Positions 20,272-28,643 are shown, counted from the stretch's first letter. The stretch is DNA of 64,000 nt from an uncultured Bacteroidia bacterium (GCA_902801625.1 CADCJI010000017.1:19292-83291); one strand, 5' to 3'. Translations and numbers: made by a program. Notes: generated by a model not told the origin, from the letters alone.

Positions 20272-21119
20272 AGAAGACCGCTGGACTAATAGAAAAATTG
20301 ATTCGGCTTGCGAATGGAGAAGCCCTGCCTTCCAGCAGTTTGAAAGGCGAATGGTTTGAACAAATGCTGGCAGAGGGAATACTTGTGTCCATTACTCATG
20401 GAAGCCGCAAAAGTTTCCGCGTCGCAAATGCAGATACTTTTAGGCATTTCCTTGGTAGCCAGTATGATATTCGCGATTTGGAGCAGACCTTTGAAATGCT
20501 TTCAGAAGAAAATCCTAATAGGGCATTGCAAGTAAATGTGGTAGGAGATTCAAAATTCTTTCGGCAACGTTCATTCAGTGGCTTCCTTGTAAATAGTTAT
20601 CAGCCCGTCGATGCGATACTTAATGGACAACCCATCACGATATGTCCGCCAGAAGGAAGTTTTGTTTTTGTTTCTGACTATCAACATTTTTCTGTAGCAG
20701 AAAATGTTGTGATTATAGGAATTGAAAATGCGGAGAATTTTCGCCATATCAGATGTCAAAAACAACTGTTTGCCGCATTCGAGAAAGTTTTGTTTGTGTC
20801 TCGTTATCCGCAGAATGGTGATTTGGTCCGATGGCTTCGGTCTATTCCAAATAATTATGTCCATTTCGGTGATCTTGATTTAGCGGGCATAGCCATTTAT
20901 CAAAACGAGTTTTATAGGCATTTGGGAGAACGCTCGTCTTTCTTAATTCCAGAAGATTATGAAGAACGTATATCTTCAGGAAATAGAGAACGTTACGACA
21001 AACAATTGCCTCAATATGGAAAAATGAAAATCCAAGACCAGAGAATTGCTTCTGTTTTGTCGTGTATTCATCGCTACCATAGGGGATACGATCAAGAAGG
21101 TTTTATTGTGAAGAATTAA
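20268..21119 (+). CDS. jetD: Wadjet defence nuclease JetD (Toprim, topoisomerase VI-like)
   Basis: A 283-residue protein. The N-terminal half (about 1-120) is a winged-helix/arm region. The C-terminal half is a Toprim domain with the catalytic glutamate E153 in GIENAENF and the metal-binding DxD at D202-D204 in HFGDLDLAG, as in JetD, which cuts circular DNA captured by the SMC complex. It is shorter than the best-known type I JetD (about 390 residues), so this is likely another Wadjet subtype, which I cannot fix by eye. Active-site residues are intact, so the system looks functional. The stop codon ends the island's coding part. Confidence 0.85.
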   Translation: MKKTAGLIEKLIRLANGEALPSSSLKGEWFEQMLAEGILVSITHGSRKSFRVANADTFRHFLGSQYDIRDLEQTFEMLSEENPNRALQVNVVGDSKFFRQRSFSGFLVNSYQPVDAILNGQPITICPPEGSFVFVSDYQHFSVAENVVIIGIENAENFRHIRCQKQLFAAFEKVLFVSRYPQNGDLVRWLRSIPNNYVHFGDLDLAGIAIYQNEFYRHLGERSSFLIPEDYEERISSGNRERYDKQLPQYGKMKIQDQRIASVLSCIHRYHRGYDQEGFIVKN

Positions 21120-21232
21120 GTGTGAGAGTATTCAAGAAAATAGATGTTTTATCGTCGGTTTAGGTTTGGTTTTTTCCGAGGTGGGCTAATCTTCAATGTC
21201 ATTCAAGTTGACAAATCCCAATGCTTTTTTGA

Positions 21233-21277
21233 GTCCTGAAAGGACAATCCTACCACACCCCGATATGCAATGTCGGG
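21233..21277 (+). repeat. REP-like palindromic repeat variant
   Basis: GTCCTGAAAGGAC as in the copies beside the IS200-like transposase at 2.7-3.4 kb, followed by CAATCCTACCACA and a changed second hairpin CCCGA...TCGGG. It lies 114 bp after jetD. Confidence 0.65.
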
Positions 21278-21307
21278 TCTTTATATTGAGGCAGGCGAAT
21301 TCCAGTA

Positions 21308-21630
21308 TGCCGCAGCCATAGATGCCCGCCGTCGCACAAGCCAGCGTGGGCATGACATGGCTGCTTGGCTATGAGAGAATGGGAACGCCTAAGACCAACC
21401 GGGTTGGGTGCGCAGGCCCGGCCGACATGGCGGGGAAGCGCCCGCTTTGTGGGTGGGGACCGATGATGTCGGCCTTGATTCTTTAGCTTCGCTGATTTTG
21501 CTTTGCCTCAGCATAGCCCGAACAAGCTCGGCTCTGCGTTCGGCTTGCGCAAAATTGGCCCCTTCTTATCAAGAAGAAAGGGCGAAAATAAATGGCCGCA
21601 GCCATAGATGCCCGCCGCCGCACAGGCCAG
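21308..21630. repeat. GC-rich non-coding segment bounded by 36-bp direct repeats
   Basis: The unit beginning GCCGCAGCCATAGATGCCCG occurs at 21308-21343 and again at 21595-21630, 36 bp each with two differences, start to start 287 bp. Between them lie several potential hairpins (CCAACCGGGTTGG; CCGAAC...GTTCGG; CCCCTTCTT-ATC-AAGAAGAAAGGG) and no convincing gene. The second copy ends 3 bases from the stop codon of the LD-carboxypeptidase gene. The gene-free stretch 21120-21633 also holds the REP variant at 21233. Confidence 0.65.
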
Positions 21631-21633
21631 TGA

Positions 21634-22743
21634 CTAAAAAATGGTCTTCCCTGAGCGTTGAAGGCGTGACTCAAGAGGAGTCTTTGCCGTGGAAAGATTG
21701 GAAGTGTGGACTTCGGTTTGTTGACCATCGATGTCGAACTGAAGTGTAGCACCGTCGGCGCGTACGTCCATGGTAACTGGTGCACCCATCACGAGGGGCA
21801 AGTTGATGTCATCATGTCCAGCTGGAAAGCCGCACATGACGGGAATGTTGTAAGCCGTAAGATAGGAATGGAGCATTGCTTCGACGCTTTCGTATTCGAA
21901 TTCGTCGCCGCAGCTGACAAACGATCCAAGGATGACCCCATTGCAACGGTCGAGTACGCCGTTCATGGCAAGGATGTTGAACTGCCGGTCGATGTTGTGC
22001 ATCGATTCTCCTACCTCCTCGATAAAAAGAATGATGTCTTCAGCTTGGGTGGCATCGGCTTGAGTGCCGAGGTTAGGAGCGAAGGTACAAAGGTTGCCGC
22101 CAACTAACACGCCTTTGGCCTGTCCAATGATGTTCTGCGGGTGTGCTGGTAGTTCATAACGCGGCACTTGGCCCATTAGCAAGTCGCGCATCTGGGTGCT
22201 GGTAGCATCCGTACCACCAGCGGCAAGAAACGAGCTCATCGTTCCGTGTATGCTCATCACTCCGGCACGGCTTTCTAAACCGTGCAGCGTGGTGATGTCG
22301 CTAAAGCCCACAAGCCATTTTGGATTTGCCTTGAAATCGTTGTAGGTCAACTGGTTGATGAGTTGAATAGTACCATATCCGCCACGGTTGCAGATGATGG
22401 CTTTAATGCCGTGTCGGTTGAGAGCCCAACGCAGGTCGCTGACGCGCTCCTCGACGGTGCCGGCATATTTGCCTTGGTATATCTTGCCCACATTGGGACC
22501 AATTATAGGTGTCAGTCCCCAACTGCGTAACACTTCCGCGGTGCGCTCAACATTTTCCATTGGGGTAAAGTACGATGGTGAGATAAGTGCCACCGTGTCG
22601 CCCTCCATCAGATAGGAGGGTTTCTCACATTGTAGTTTTATTGTCTCATTCTCGGGGTTGTTCGTCTCCTTTTTGCACGATGTCATAACACCGCAGAGAA
22701 TAAGGATGGCGGCGAGCATCCAGCGTGTAGTCAGATTCTTCAT
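21634..22743 (-). CDS. LD-carboxypeptidase-type S66 peptidase, lipoprotein
   Basis: A 369-residue protein with a lipoprotein signal (MKNLTTRWMLAAILILCGVM-TSC, lipidated C23). The S66 family (LdcA/MccF) features are in order: VALISPSYF near residue 50, the NRGGYGT segment, the nucleophile serine in GFSDITTLH, the glutamate in LFIEEVGE and the histidine in FPAGHDDINLP. Family members cut the L,D bond of muramoyl tetrapeptides in wall recycling or inactivate microcin C-type conjugates. Periplasmic anchoring here fits a surface or periplasmic peptidase better than cytosolic recycling. The length is slightly longer than LdcA because of the lipoprotein extension. Confidence 0.88.
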   Translation of the reverse strand: MKNLTTRWMLAAILILCGVMTSCKKETNNPENETIKLQCEKPSYLMEGDTVALISPSYFTPMENVERTAEVLRSWGLTPIIGPNVGKIYQGKYAGTVEERVSDLRWALNRHGIKAIICNRGGYGTIQLINQLTYNDFKANPKWLVGFSDITTLHGLESRAGVMSIHGTMSSFLAAGGTDATSTQMRDLLMGQVPRYELPAHPQNIIGQAKGVLVGGNLCTFAPNLGTQADATQAEDIILFIEEVGESMHNIDRQFNILAMNGVLDRCNGVILGSFVSCGDEFEYESVEAMLHSYLTAYNIPVMCGFPAGHDDINLPLVMGAPVTMDVRADGATLQFDIDGQQTEVHTSNLSTAKTPLESRLQRSGKTIF

Positions 22744-22767
22744 ATTATTATAAGCTAAATTGACAAT

Positions 22768-22798
22768 AAAAGGAGTTGCGAACCATCGTAACTCCTTT
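22768..22798 (-). terminator. Intrinsic terminator of the arginine deiminase gene
   Basis: Read on the minus strand, AAAGGAGTTACG-ATGGTT-CGCAACTCCTTTT is a strong hairpin with a T-rich end 50 bp after the arcA stop codon and 25 bp before the peptidase ATG. Confidence 0.75.
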
Positions 22799-22848
22799 GC
22801 TTTTTATAGTATTTTCGGCACTTTTCTTCTTGTGAGATGTTGTCTCTC

Positions 22849-24099
22849 TTACCACTCCACAGCCATGCGTTGCACCGGCATGGTCATGCATCGGGCACCA
22901 CCGCCACCGCGCGAGAGCTCGTTGCCCTCGAAGGCGACGATGCACTTCTTCACATTGTCAAGGTTGACTCTGTTGTTGGCCACATCGGCAGCCGTGACGA
23001 TGTTGAAGCCCGCTTTGTTCAAGGCCTCCAAGGTGTGTTGGTTACGGCCATAGCCGATGAACTTGCCGGGTTCGAGGCAGAAGAAGTTGCAGCCGCTGTG
23101 CCATTGCTCACGGGCAGCCCAGTCATTGTTGCGGTTTCCGCAATACACAGGTTCCAAGTCGATGCCGATTTCTTTCAAGCCAGCCAACAGGTCTGTGACC
23201 TCCTTGCCGATGGCTTTCTGTCCGTCGACGGTGATATGGAAGGTCTTGTACTTGCTGTTCATGATGACGGGCTCGTAGATCATGCAACGGTCGACATCGA
23301 GCATGGTGAACACCATGTCGAGATGGATGAACGACTCGGGCTCCAAAGGCAGTTCCTGGAAGATGAGGTGCTTCACACCGGGCTTGGTCTTCAGATGCTC
23401 GACCAAGGCTTCCACGCCGTGCATGTTGGTGCGCGAGCCTAAGCCGCAGATCACCACATCGTCGCGGATGATTTGCACATCGCCGCCTTCCACCGTACCT
23501 TCGCCGTGGATGTCGTAGCTCAACACGGGGTTGACCACCTTGGTGTCGAACAATGGATGCAGGTTGTAAATGCTGTTCAGGATCAGGCACTCGCGTGAAC
23601 GCACCGTCGTGGCCATGTTGCTGATCATGATGTTGTCGAACATGGTGAACGACGCATCGCGCATGAAGAACAGGTTCGGAATTGGCAGCAGGGCGTACGG
23701 ATCCTTGTTGATGAAGGTGACATCCTCCAAACGGACGCCTTCAATCAGCTGGCGTGAGAGCTCTTCGGCAGGAAGCGTTTTCAGGTAAGGCGCGAGGAAA
23801 CCTTTGTCTTCGGTTTTGCACACACGGTCGACCATGGCGTTCTTGACACTATCCATTTGCAGGATGTCGGTCAATAAGTCACCAATCTCGTGGACTTCGG
23901 CCACTTTTTGCAACACTCTCTTGAAATAGCTGTATTCTTTTTGCGCCACTTGCATGTTCAAGATGTCGCTGAACAGGAAGGTGTGCGCGTTTTCCGGGGT
24001 TACTTTTTCCAGTTCCGGGCCTGGAGTATGTACTAGAACATGTTGGAGTTTTCCAATTTCTGAGTTGACACTGACTTTGATTCCTTCTTGTGAATCCAT
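22849..24099 (-). CDS. arcA: Arginine deiminase
   Basis: A 416-residue enzyme starting at MDSQEGIKVSVNSE; a longer frame upstream adds 30 residues unlike the family and overlaps the promoter. Arginine deiminase signatures are complete: the N-terminal IGKLQHVLVHTPGPE, the guanidinium-binding FMRDASF, the catalytic His/Asp region ESFIHLDMVFTMLD, and the nucleophile cysteine C404 in GGGGARCMTMPVQR. It hydrolyses arginine to citrulline and ammonia in the cytoplasm. No ornithine carbamoyltransferase, carbamate kinase or antiporter gene is adjacent, so the usual energy-yielding ADI operon is not present here. A good Bacteroidota promoter and a terminator flank it, so it is transcribed alone. Confidence 0.96.
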   Translation of the reverse strand: MDSQEGIKVSVNSEIGKLQHVLVHTPGPELEKVTPENAHTFLFSDILNMQVAQKEYSYFKRVLQKVAEVHEIGDLLTDILQMDSVKNAMVDRVCKTEDKGFLAPYLKTLPAEELSRQLIEGVRLEDVTFINKDPYALLPIPNLFFMRDASFTMFDNIMISNMATTVRSRECLILNSIYNLHPLFDTKVVNPVLSYDIHGEGTVEGGDVQIIRDDVVICGLGSRTNMHGVEALVEHLKTKPGVKHLIFQELPLEPESFIHLDMVFTMLDVDRCMIYEPVIMNSKYKTFHITVDGQKAIGKEVTDLLAGLKEIGIDLEPVYCGNRNNDWAAREQWHSGCNFFCLEPGKFIGYGRNQHTLEALNKAGFNIVTAADVANNRVNLDNVKKCIVAFEGNELSRGGGGARCMTMPVQRMAVEW

Positions 24100-24159
24100 A
24101 AAAACCGTTTTGGTGAAACAATAAGAGCAGGGCTTAGCCACTTGCTCCAAAGATGGGTG

Positions 24160-24190
24160 CAAAAATAGGGAAAATCTCGGAAAGGCCAAA
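24160..24190 (-). promoter_or_regulatory. Bacteroidota-type promoter for arcA
   Basis: On the minus strand TTTG (24187-24190), exactly 19 bp, then TATTTTTG (24160-24167), 60 bp before the arcA ATG. It matches both consensus elements. Confidence 0.75.
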
Positions 24191-24243
24191 GAAAAAAGAT
24201 GAAAAACAGGTCGGATTTCTGTCTGTCAGCTTACAATCTGCTG

Positions 24244-25026
24244 TCAATCATTGGATAGGGCAACATCTTCATCCATGTTGTAGGCCCTGAATTGCAACTT
24301 CTCAGGCTGTTTGATGTTGAGGTATAGTTCCTCGCAATCTTCCGTGCCCCATTTTCCAACCAACGAGGTTTCTTGGGTCAATGTTTTGAGTTCGTTGAGG
24401 AAGTCCTTGCGGGAAATGGAGTAGGCCCCGAGACTCATCAGATGCTCTGTTTCCTGTTGGCAGTCAATGAGTTTAAAGTCGTGTGCCTGCAAAAACTGAT
24501 GTAAATGATAAAATGCCACTTTCGATGCGTCTGTGACCGTATGAAACATCGACTCGCCGAAAAACGCCTTGCCGATGGCGATGCCATACAATCCTCCTAC
24601 TAGCTCGCCGTCTTGATAACTCTCAAAGGAATGGGCGATGCCCAAGTCGTGCAGTTCGCAGTAGGCATCCACCATCTCATCTTGGATCCAGGTACCGTCT
24701 TGGTCCTTGCGTGGGGTTTCTGCGCAATGCAGCATCACCTCGCGGAAGTTGGTGTCCATCCTCACCTCGAACTTTCCCGACCGCAAAGTGCGTCGTAACG
24801 ATTTGCTCACTCTCATTTCGCCGGGACGAATGATGAGGCGTGGGTCGAGCGACCACCAAAGCAAGGGCTCGTCTTCGTTGTACCAAGGGAAGATGCCATT
24901 GGCGTAGGCCACCACAAGACGCTGGGGCGAGAGGTCGCCGCCAAAGGCCAGCAAGCCGTCCTTGTTAGCACGGTCGGCAGGCGGAAAAAAGCAGTCGTCG
25001 TCGTTGAGTTGGTACAAAATGTTCAT
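24244..25026 (-). CDS. aat: Leucyl/phenylalanyl-tRNA--protein transferase
   Basis: A 260-residue protein from ATG at 25026 (MNILYQLNDDDCFFPPADRA). Aat family motifs are complete: LLAFGGDLSPQRLVVAYANGIFPWY near the N-terminus, PLLWWSLDPR, GTWIQDEMVDAYCELH, AHSFE, and GGLYGIAIGKAFFGESMF. The enzyme adds leucine or phenylalanine to N-terminal Lys/Arg, marking proteins for ClpAP degradation (N-end rule) in the cytoplasm. The C-terminal tail (QPEKLQFRAYNMDEDVALSND) is extra relative to short homologues. The gene is divergent from truA, with -7 elements for both in the shared 106-bp gap (complement of 25045-25052 for aat). Confidence 0.96.
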   Translation of the reverse strand: MNILYQLNDDDCFFPPADRANKDGLLAFGGDLSPQRLVVAYANGIFPWYNEDEPLLWWSLDPRLIIRPGEMRVSKSLRRTLRSGKFEVRMDTNFREVMLHCAETPRKDQDGTWIQDEMVDAYCELHDLGIAHSFESYQDGELVGGLYGIAIGKAFFGESMFHTVTDASKVAFYHLHQFLQAHDFKLIDCQQETEHLMSLGAYSISRKDFLNELKTLTQETSLVGKWGTEDCEELYLNIKQPEKLQFRAYNMDEDVALSND

Positions 25027-25132
25027 ATCGGTGAAATCGAGGCGCAAAAATAGGAAATTTTGCTTTGGAGGGCTGTCATATTATGGCAGCCGTACATTAA
25101 ATTTCCGTATTTTTGCACGATTTAACAGATAG

Positions 25133-26005
25133 ATGCCTCGTTATTTCATCCATATGGCCTACAACGGCAGCCGCTACCACGGTTACCAGATTCAGCCGCA
25201 CTCCGACAGCGTGCAGGCAACGGTGGAGCAATGCCTGAGCCTCAAGTTGGGGCAGACGGTTTCCATCACGGGCTGTGGCAGGACGGATACGGGTGTCCAC
25301 GCAAGGAATTATTATGCCCATTTCGACCTGGACAATGAAATCGCTGACGCGGAATCCTTGGCGCATCAGATGAACGCCTTTCTTCCCGAGGACATTGTCA
25401 TCTATCGGATTTGGCAGGTCGCGCCCGAAATGCATGCCCGTTTCGATGCCGTGTCGCGCACCTATCATTATTATATCACGCGCACGAAGAACCCTTTCCA
25501 TACCGATGATGCCTATTTCCTTTATGGTGACTTGGACATTGCCAGGATGCAGGAAGCCGCCAATATCCTATTTGAATACGAGGACTTTACGAGTTTCTCG
25601 AAGGTCCATACTCAGGTGAAGACCAACAACTGCAAGATCATGGAGGCTTGCTGGTTTGAGCAGGACGGTTTGCTGGTGTTCCGTATCAAGGCCGACCGTT
25701 TCTTGCGTAACATGGTGCGTGCCATCGTCGGCACCTTGTTGGAGATAGGGAAGGGGCGTATGACCTTGGAAGAGTTCCGCGCCGTCATCGAGCGCAAGGA
25801 CCGCTGCGAAGCCGGCACTTCGGTGCCTGCGCATGCGTTGTTCCTTGAAGAAGTGGAATACCGTCAAATGGATTCCCCTCCGGGGAATGGAAAGAACATC
25901 AGGTCTGAATGCGGCGGAGGAAACGGTTTTCAATTTGTAAGTTCTTCAACCGCCGCAGGTCAACAAAAACTTAAACCGCCATTCCCCGCAGGGGAATCTC
26001 TTTAA
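25133..26005 (+). CDS. truA: tRNA pseudouridine synthase A with repeat-encoded C-terminal extension
   Basis: A 290-residue protein. The catalytic aspartate lies in GCGRTDTGVHA (near residue 51), with further TruA motifs FDAVSRTYHYYI and FLRNMVRAIVGTLLEIGKGR. It converts U38-40 of the tRNA anticodon arm to pseudouridine. The family normally ends near ALFLEEVEY (residue 243). Here the frame continues through a 128-bp inverted-repeat element (25871-25998), adding about 44 Gly/Pro/Ser-rich residues before TAA right after the element, so the native stop was probably displaced by the insertion. A TATTTTTG -7 element is at 25108-25115. Confidence 0.95.
   Translation: MPRYFIHMAYNGSRYHGYQIQPHSDSVQATVEQCLSLKLGQTVSITGCGRTDTGVHARNYYAHFDLDNEIADAESLAHQMNAFLPEDIVIYRIWQVAPEMHARFDAVSRTYHYYITRTKNPFHTDDAYFLYGDLDIARMQEAANILFEYEDFTSFSKVHTQVKTNNCKIMEACWFEQDGLLVFRIKADRFLRNMVRAIVGTLLEIGKGRMTLEEFRAVIERKDRCEAGTSVPAHALFLEEVEYRQMDSPPGNGKNIRSECGGGNGFQFVSSSTAAGQQKLKPPFPAGESL
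25871..25998 (+). mobile_element. MITE-like 128-bp inverted-repeat element inserted at the end of truA
   Basis: Ends are GATTCCCCTCCGGGGAATGG (25871-25890) and its inverted partner at 25979-25998, 19 of 20 bases matching. Each end is itself palindromic. An inner GCGGCGG...CCGCCGC pair lies within. A related 129-bp copy lies at 61618-61746 in the same orientation. There is no transposase gene in it, and it is read through by truA. Confidence 0.75.
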
Positions 26006-26100
26006 ATCTTGAATCTTAAATCTTGAATCTTAAATCTTAAATTTTGAATTTTGAATTTTGAATTTTAAATCTCGAATCTTTGAATCCTTAAATCTTAAAT
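26003..26100 (+). repeat. Long GAATCTTAAATCTTGAATT leader repeat upstream of the AtoE-type gene
   Basis: About 98 bp of degenerate 7-8-base units (TTAAATC, TTGAATC, TTGAATT), running up to 8 bp before the ATG at 26108. It is the longest of four copies in the window. Confidence 0.7.
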
Positions 26101-26107
26101 CCCAACC

Positions 26108-27457
26108 ATGTTCCAAAAAATCATCCGTTTTTGCGTAAAACTCGTTCAGAAATATCTCCCTGAGCCTTTCATCTTTGCCGTAGTGCTGACCCTGTTGGCC
26201 TTCATCATCGCCATGCCCGTGTGTAAGCAGACGCCACTTGAGGTGGTCGAGCATTGGGGCAATGGCGTGTGGTCGTTGTTGGCCTTTGCCATGCAGATGG
26301 CATTGGTGCTTGTGACGGGCTCTGCCTTGGCTGCGGCACCTTCGATTAAGAAAGGCATCAGTGCCTTGGCGGGCTTGCCCAAGACGCCTGCTGGCGCTAT
26401 TGCTTTGGTGACTGGCATCTCGGCCTTGGCCTGCTGGCTCAACTGGGGCTTTGGCCTCATCGTGGGCGTCATCTTTGCCAAGGAAATCGCTAAGAAGTTG
26501 CGTGGTGTAGACTACCGCCTGCTCATCGCTTCGGCTTATAGTGGATTTGTGGTGTGGCATGCGGGTCTTTCGGGCTCCATTCCGCTCACAATGGCCTCGA
26601 AAGAATCTAATCTTGAGAAAGTTACCAACGGCACACTCACACAACCCATACCTGTTAGTGAGACCATCTTGGCCTATCAGAACCTCATCATAGTGGCGGT
26701 GGTCATCGTGGCTATCGTGGTGGTCAACGCACTAATGCACCCCAAAGGCGAGCATGTGGTGACCATCGAGCCTTCACTGCTGTTTGAGGAGGAACCCAAA
26801 CCTCTGCCAAAAGCCACCACGCCAGCCGAAAAGTTGGAGAACAGCCGCATTCTGTCTTGGATCATCTCACTGTTGGGCTTGACTTATCTGGTCATCAAGT
26901 TGTTTGTCAAAGGTGGCACTTTCGACCTCGGTGCGGTCATCATGCTGTTCCTTTTTTTGGGTGTCATCTTGCATGGCACCCCGTTGGCTTATGTCAAGGC
27001 CTTCGGTAAATCGGTGGGTGGTGCGGCAGGGATATTGCTGCAATTCCCCTTTTATGCGGGTATCATGGGTATCATCACGGGAGTAGGGGAGTCGGGCATC
27101 TGTTTGGGCGAGGTGGTGAGTAATGCTTGTGTGGCCATTTCCACGCCAAAGACCTATCCGTTGTTCACCTTTTTCTGTGCAGCCATTTTGAACATGTTCG
27201 TGCCTTCTGGTGGTGGTCACTGGGCAATTCAAGCACCCATTATGTTCACGGCAGGTGCCGCCTTGGGCGTGGCTCCTGGCTTGACGGGTATGGCTATTTC
27301 GTGGGGCGATGCCTGGACCAATCTCATCCAGCCTTTCTGGGCTTTGCCGGCCTTGGCCATCGCCAAGCTCAACGCTAAGGATATCATGGGCTTCTGCATC
27401 ATCGACTTGTTCGTCACGGGATTGATCATTTGCGGAGGATTGTTGCTTTGGGCATAG
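26108..27457 (+). CDS. atoE: Short-chain fatty acid transporter, AtoE family
   Basis: A 449-residue integral membrane protein with about 11-12 hydrophobic segments across its length (first at about 18-38, last at 428-448). The AtoE/TIGR00366 family is indicated by YLPEPFIFAVVLTLLAF, WGNGVWSLLAFAMQMALVLVTG (in part), NWGFGLIVGVIFAKEIAK, AYSGFVVWHAGLSGS, and the C-terminal FVPSGGGHWAIQAPI. It is predicted to carry short-chain fatty acids such as acetoacetate or butyrate across the inner membrane, with direction unknown. It is preceded by the long AT-rich leader repeat and followed by an unrelated gene with its own promoter. Confidence 0.9.
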   Translation: MFQKIIRFCVKLVQKYLPEPFIFAVVLTLLAFIIAMPVCKQTPLEVVEHWGNGVWSLLAFAMQMALVLVTGSALAAAPSIKKGISALAGLPKTPAGAIALVTGISALACWLNWGFGLIVGVIFAKEIAKKLRGVDYRLLIASAYSGFVVWHAGLSGSIPLTMASKESNLEKVTNGTLTQPIPVSETILAYQNLIIVAVVIVAIVVVNALMHPKGEHVVTIEPSLLFEEEPKPLPKATTPAEKLENSRILSWIISLLGLTYLVIKLFVKGGTFDLGAVIMLFLFLGVILHGTPLAYVKAFGKSVGGAAGILLQFPFYAGIMGIITGVGESGICLGEVVSNACVAISTPKTYPLFTFFCAAILNMFVPSGGGHWAIQAPIMFTAGAALGVAPGLTGMAISWGDAWTNLIQPFWALPALAIAKLNAKDIMGFCIIDLFVTGLIICGGLLLWA

Positions 27458-27494
27458 AAGCAAGCCTCCCAGAAATGATTTTTTCTCCATGAAA

Positions 27495-27526
27495 TTTGGT
27501 GTATTTCAATTCTTTTTGTATTTTTG
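27495..27526 (+). promoter_or_regulatory. Bacteroidota-type promoter for the aldo/keto reductase
   Basis: TTTG at 27495-27498, 20-bp spacer, TATTTTTG at 27519-27526, 18 bp before the ATG at 27545. Confidence 0.7.
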
Positions 27527-27544
27527 TGGCAAAATCAGGTAGTT

Positions 27545-28576
27545 ATGAAGATCATTACATTAGGCAAGACCAACTTGAAGGTGAACAAGAATGGCTTTGG
27601 AGCCCTTCCCATTCAGAGAATCAGTGAAAAGGAAGCCGTGTATTTGCTGCATAAGGCATACGATAATGGCATTAACTTCTATGACACGGCGCGGTTCTAC
27701 ACCGACAGTGAGGAGAAAATCGGCGCGGCGTTTGCCGACAGAAGGAAAAAAGTCATCATCGCTTCCAAGACGGCTGCCACCACCATCGAAGATTTTTGGA
27801 AAGACCTTCATACCACTTTGAAAAACCTGAAGACCGATTATCTGGACATTTACCAGTTCCATAATCCCGATTATTGCCCCCGCCCAGGTGACAAGGAAGG
27901 CTTGTATGATGCCATGAAGGTGGCCAAGCGCCAAGGTAAGGTGCGCTTCATAGGCATCAGCAACCACCGCCAGAATGTGGCTTTGGAAGCTATCGAGCGC
28001 GATTGTTACGACACGCTGCAATATCCGTTCTCCTATCTCTCTTCGGAGGACGATCAGAAGATTGTGGAGGCATGCTTCAAGCACAATATGGGCTTCATCT
28101 GTATGAAAGCCTTGGCAGGCGGTCTCATCAACGACTCCGCCTTGGCATACGCCTTCCTCAACCAGTTTGACCATGCTTTGCCTATCTGGGGCATACAGCG
28201 CGAAAGTGAGTTGGACGAATTCCTTTCGTATCAAGACCACGAGCCTGAACTGTCTTCTGCATCGTGGCGCAAGATTGAGAAGGAACGCGGTGAGATCTCA
28301 GGTGAGTTCTGCCGTGGCTGCGGTTATTGCATGCCTTGCCCGGCGGGCATCGAGATCAATAACTGCGCTCGTATGAGCCTCTTCTTGAAGCGTGCACCAT
28401 ATAGTGTCTACCTCACCGAGGAATGGGCCGAGAAGATGAAGCAAATCGAGAAGTGCAAGCATTGCAACGCCTGCCACGAGAAATGCCCTTATGGCCTCGA
28501 CACGCCGACGCTGCTTGAGAAGAACTACAAGGTCTTCAAGGAGTATTGGGTGAAGAAACAGGCAGGGGAATTGTGA
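27545..28576 (+). CDS. Aldo/keto reductase with C-terminal 4Fe-4S domain
   Basis: A 343-residue protein from ATG 27545 (MKIITLGKTNLKV); the longer frame upstream overlaps the promoter. The N-terminal 250 residues are an aldo/keto reductase barrel with the catalytic tetrad visible as Asp in FYDTARFYTDSE (with Tyr), Lys in IASKTAA and His in YQFHNP. The C-terminal part carries two cysteine clusters, CRGCGYCMPCPAGI and CKHCNACHEKCPYGL, typical of ferredoxin-like 4Fe-4S binding. Members of this class are NAD(P)H-linked oxidoreductases in anaerobes; the substrate is not predictable. It is a single gene, closed by a strong terminator. Confidence 0.93.
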   Translation: MKIITLGKTNLKVNKNGFGALPIQRISEKEAVYLLHKAYDNGINFYDTARFYTDSEEKIGAAFADRRKKVIIASKTAATTIEDFWKDLHTTLKNLKTDYLDIYQFHNPDYCPRPGDKEGLYDAMKVAKRQGKVRFIGISNHRQNVALEAIERDCYDTLQYPFSYLSSEDDQKIVEACFKHNMGFICMKALAGGLINDSALAYAFLNQFDHALPIWGIQRESELDEFLSYQDHEPELSSASWRKIEKERGEISGEFCRGCGYCMPCPAGIEINNCARMSLFLKRAPYSVYLTEEWAEKMKQIEKCKHCNACHEKCPYGLDTPTLLEKNYKVFKEYWVKKQAGEL

Positions 28577-28607
28577 TTTTTTTTCACGCAGAATCCGCAG
28601 AATTATA

Positions 28608-28643
28608 TGAAAAAACTCAGCTGTTCGATGAGCAGCGGAGTTT
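28608..28643 (+). terminator. Intrinsic terminator after the aldo/keto reductase
   Basis: AAAAACTCAGCTG, loop TTCGATGAG, then CAGCGGAGTTTTT, a stem with one mismatch ending in T residues, 32 bp after the stop codon. Confidence 0.8.

Noticed and set aside
21408-21749. Open frame of 113 codons in the GC-rich segment after jetD
   Set aside because: Runs through the direct repeat and into the antisense of the peptidase gene; no family features and repeat-derived residues.
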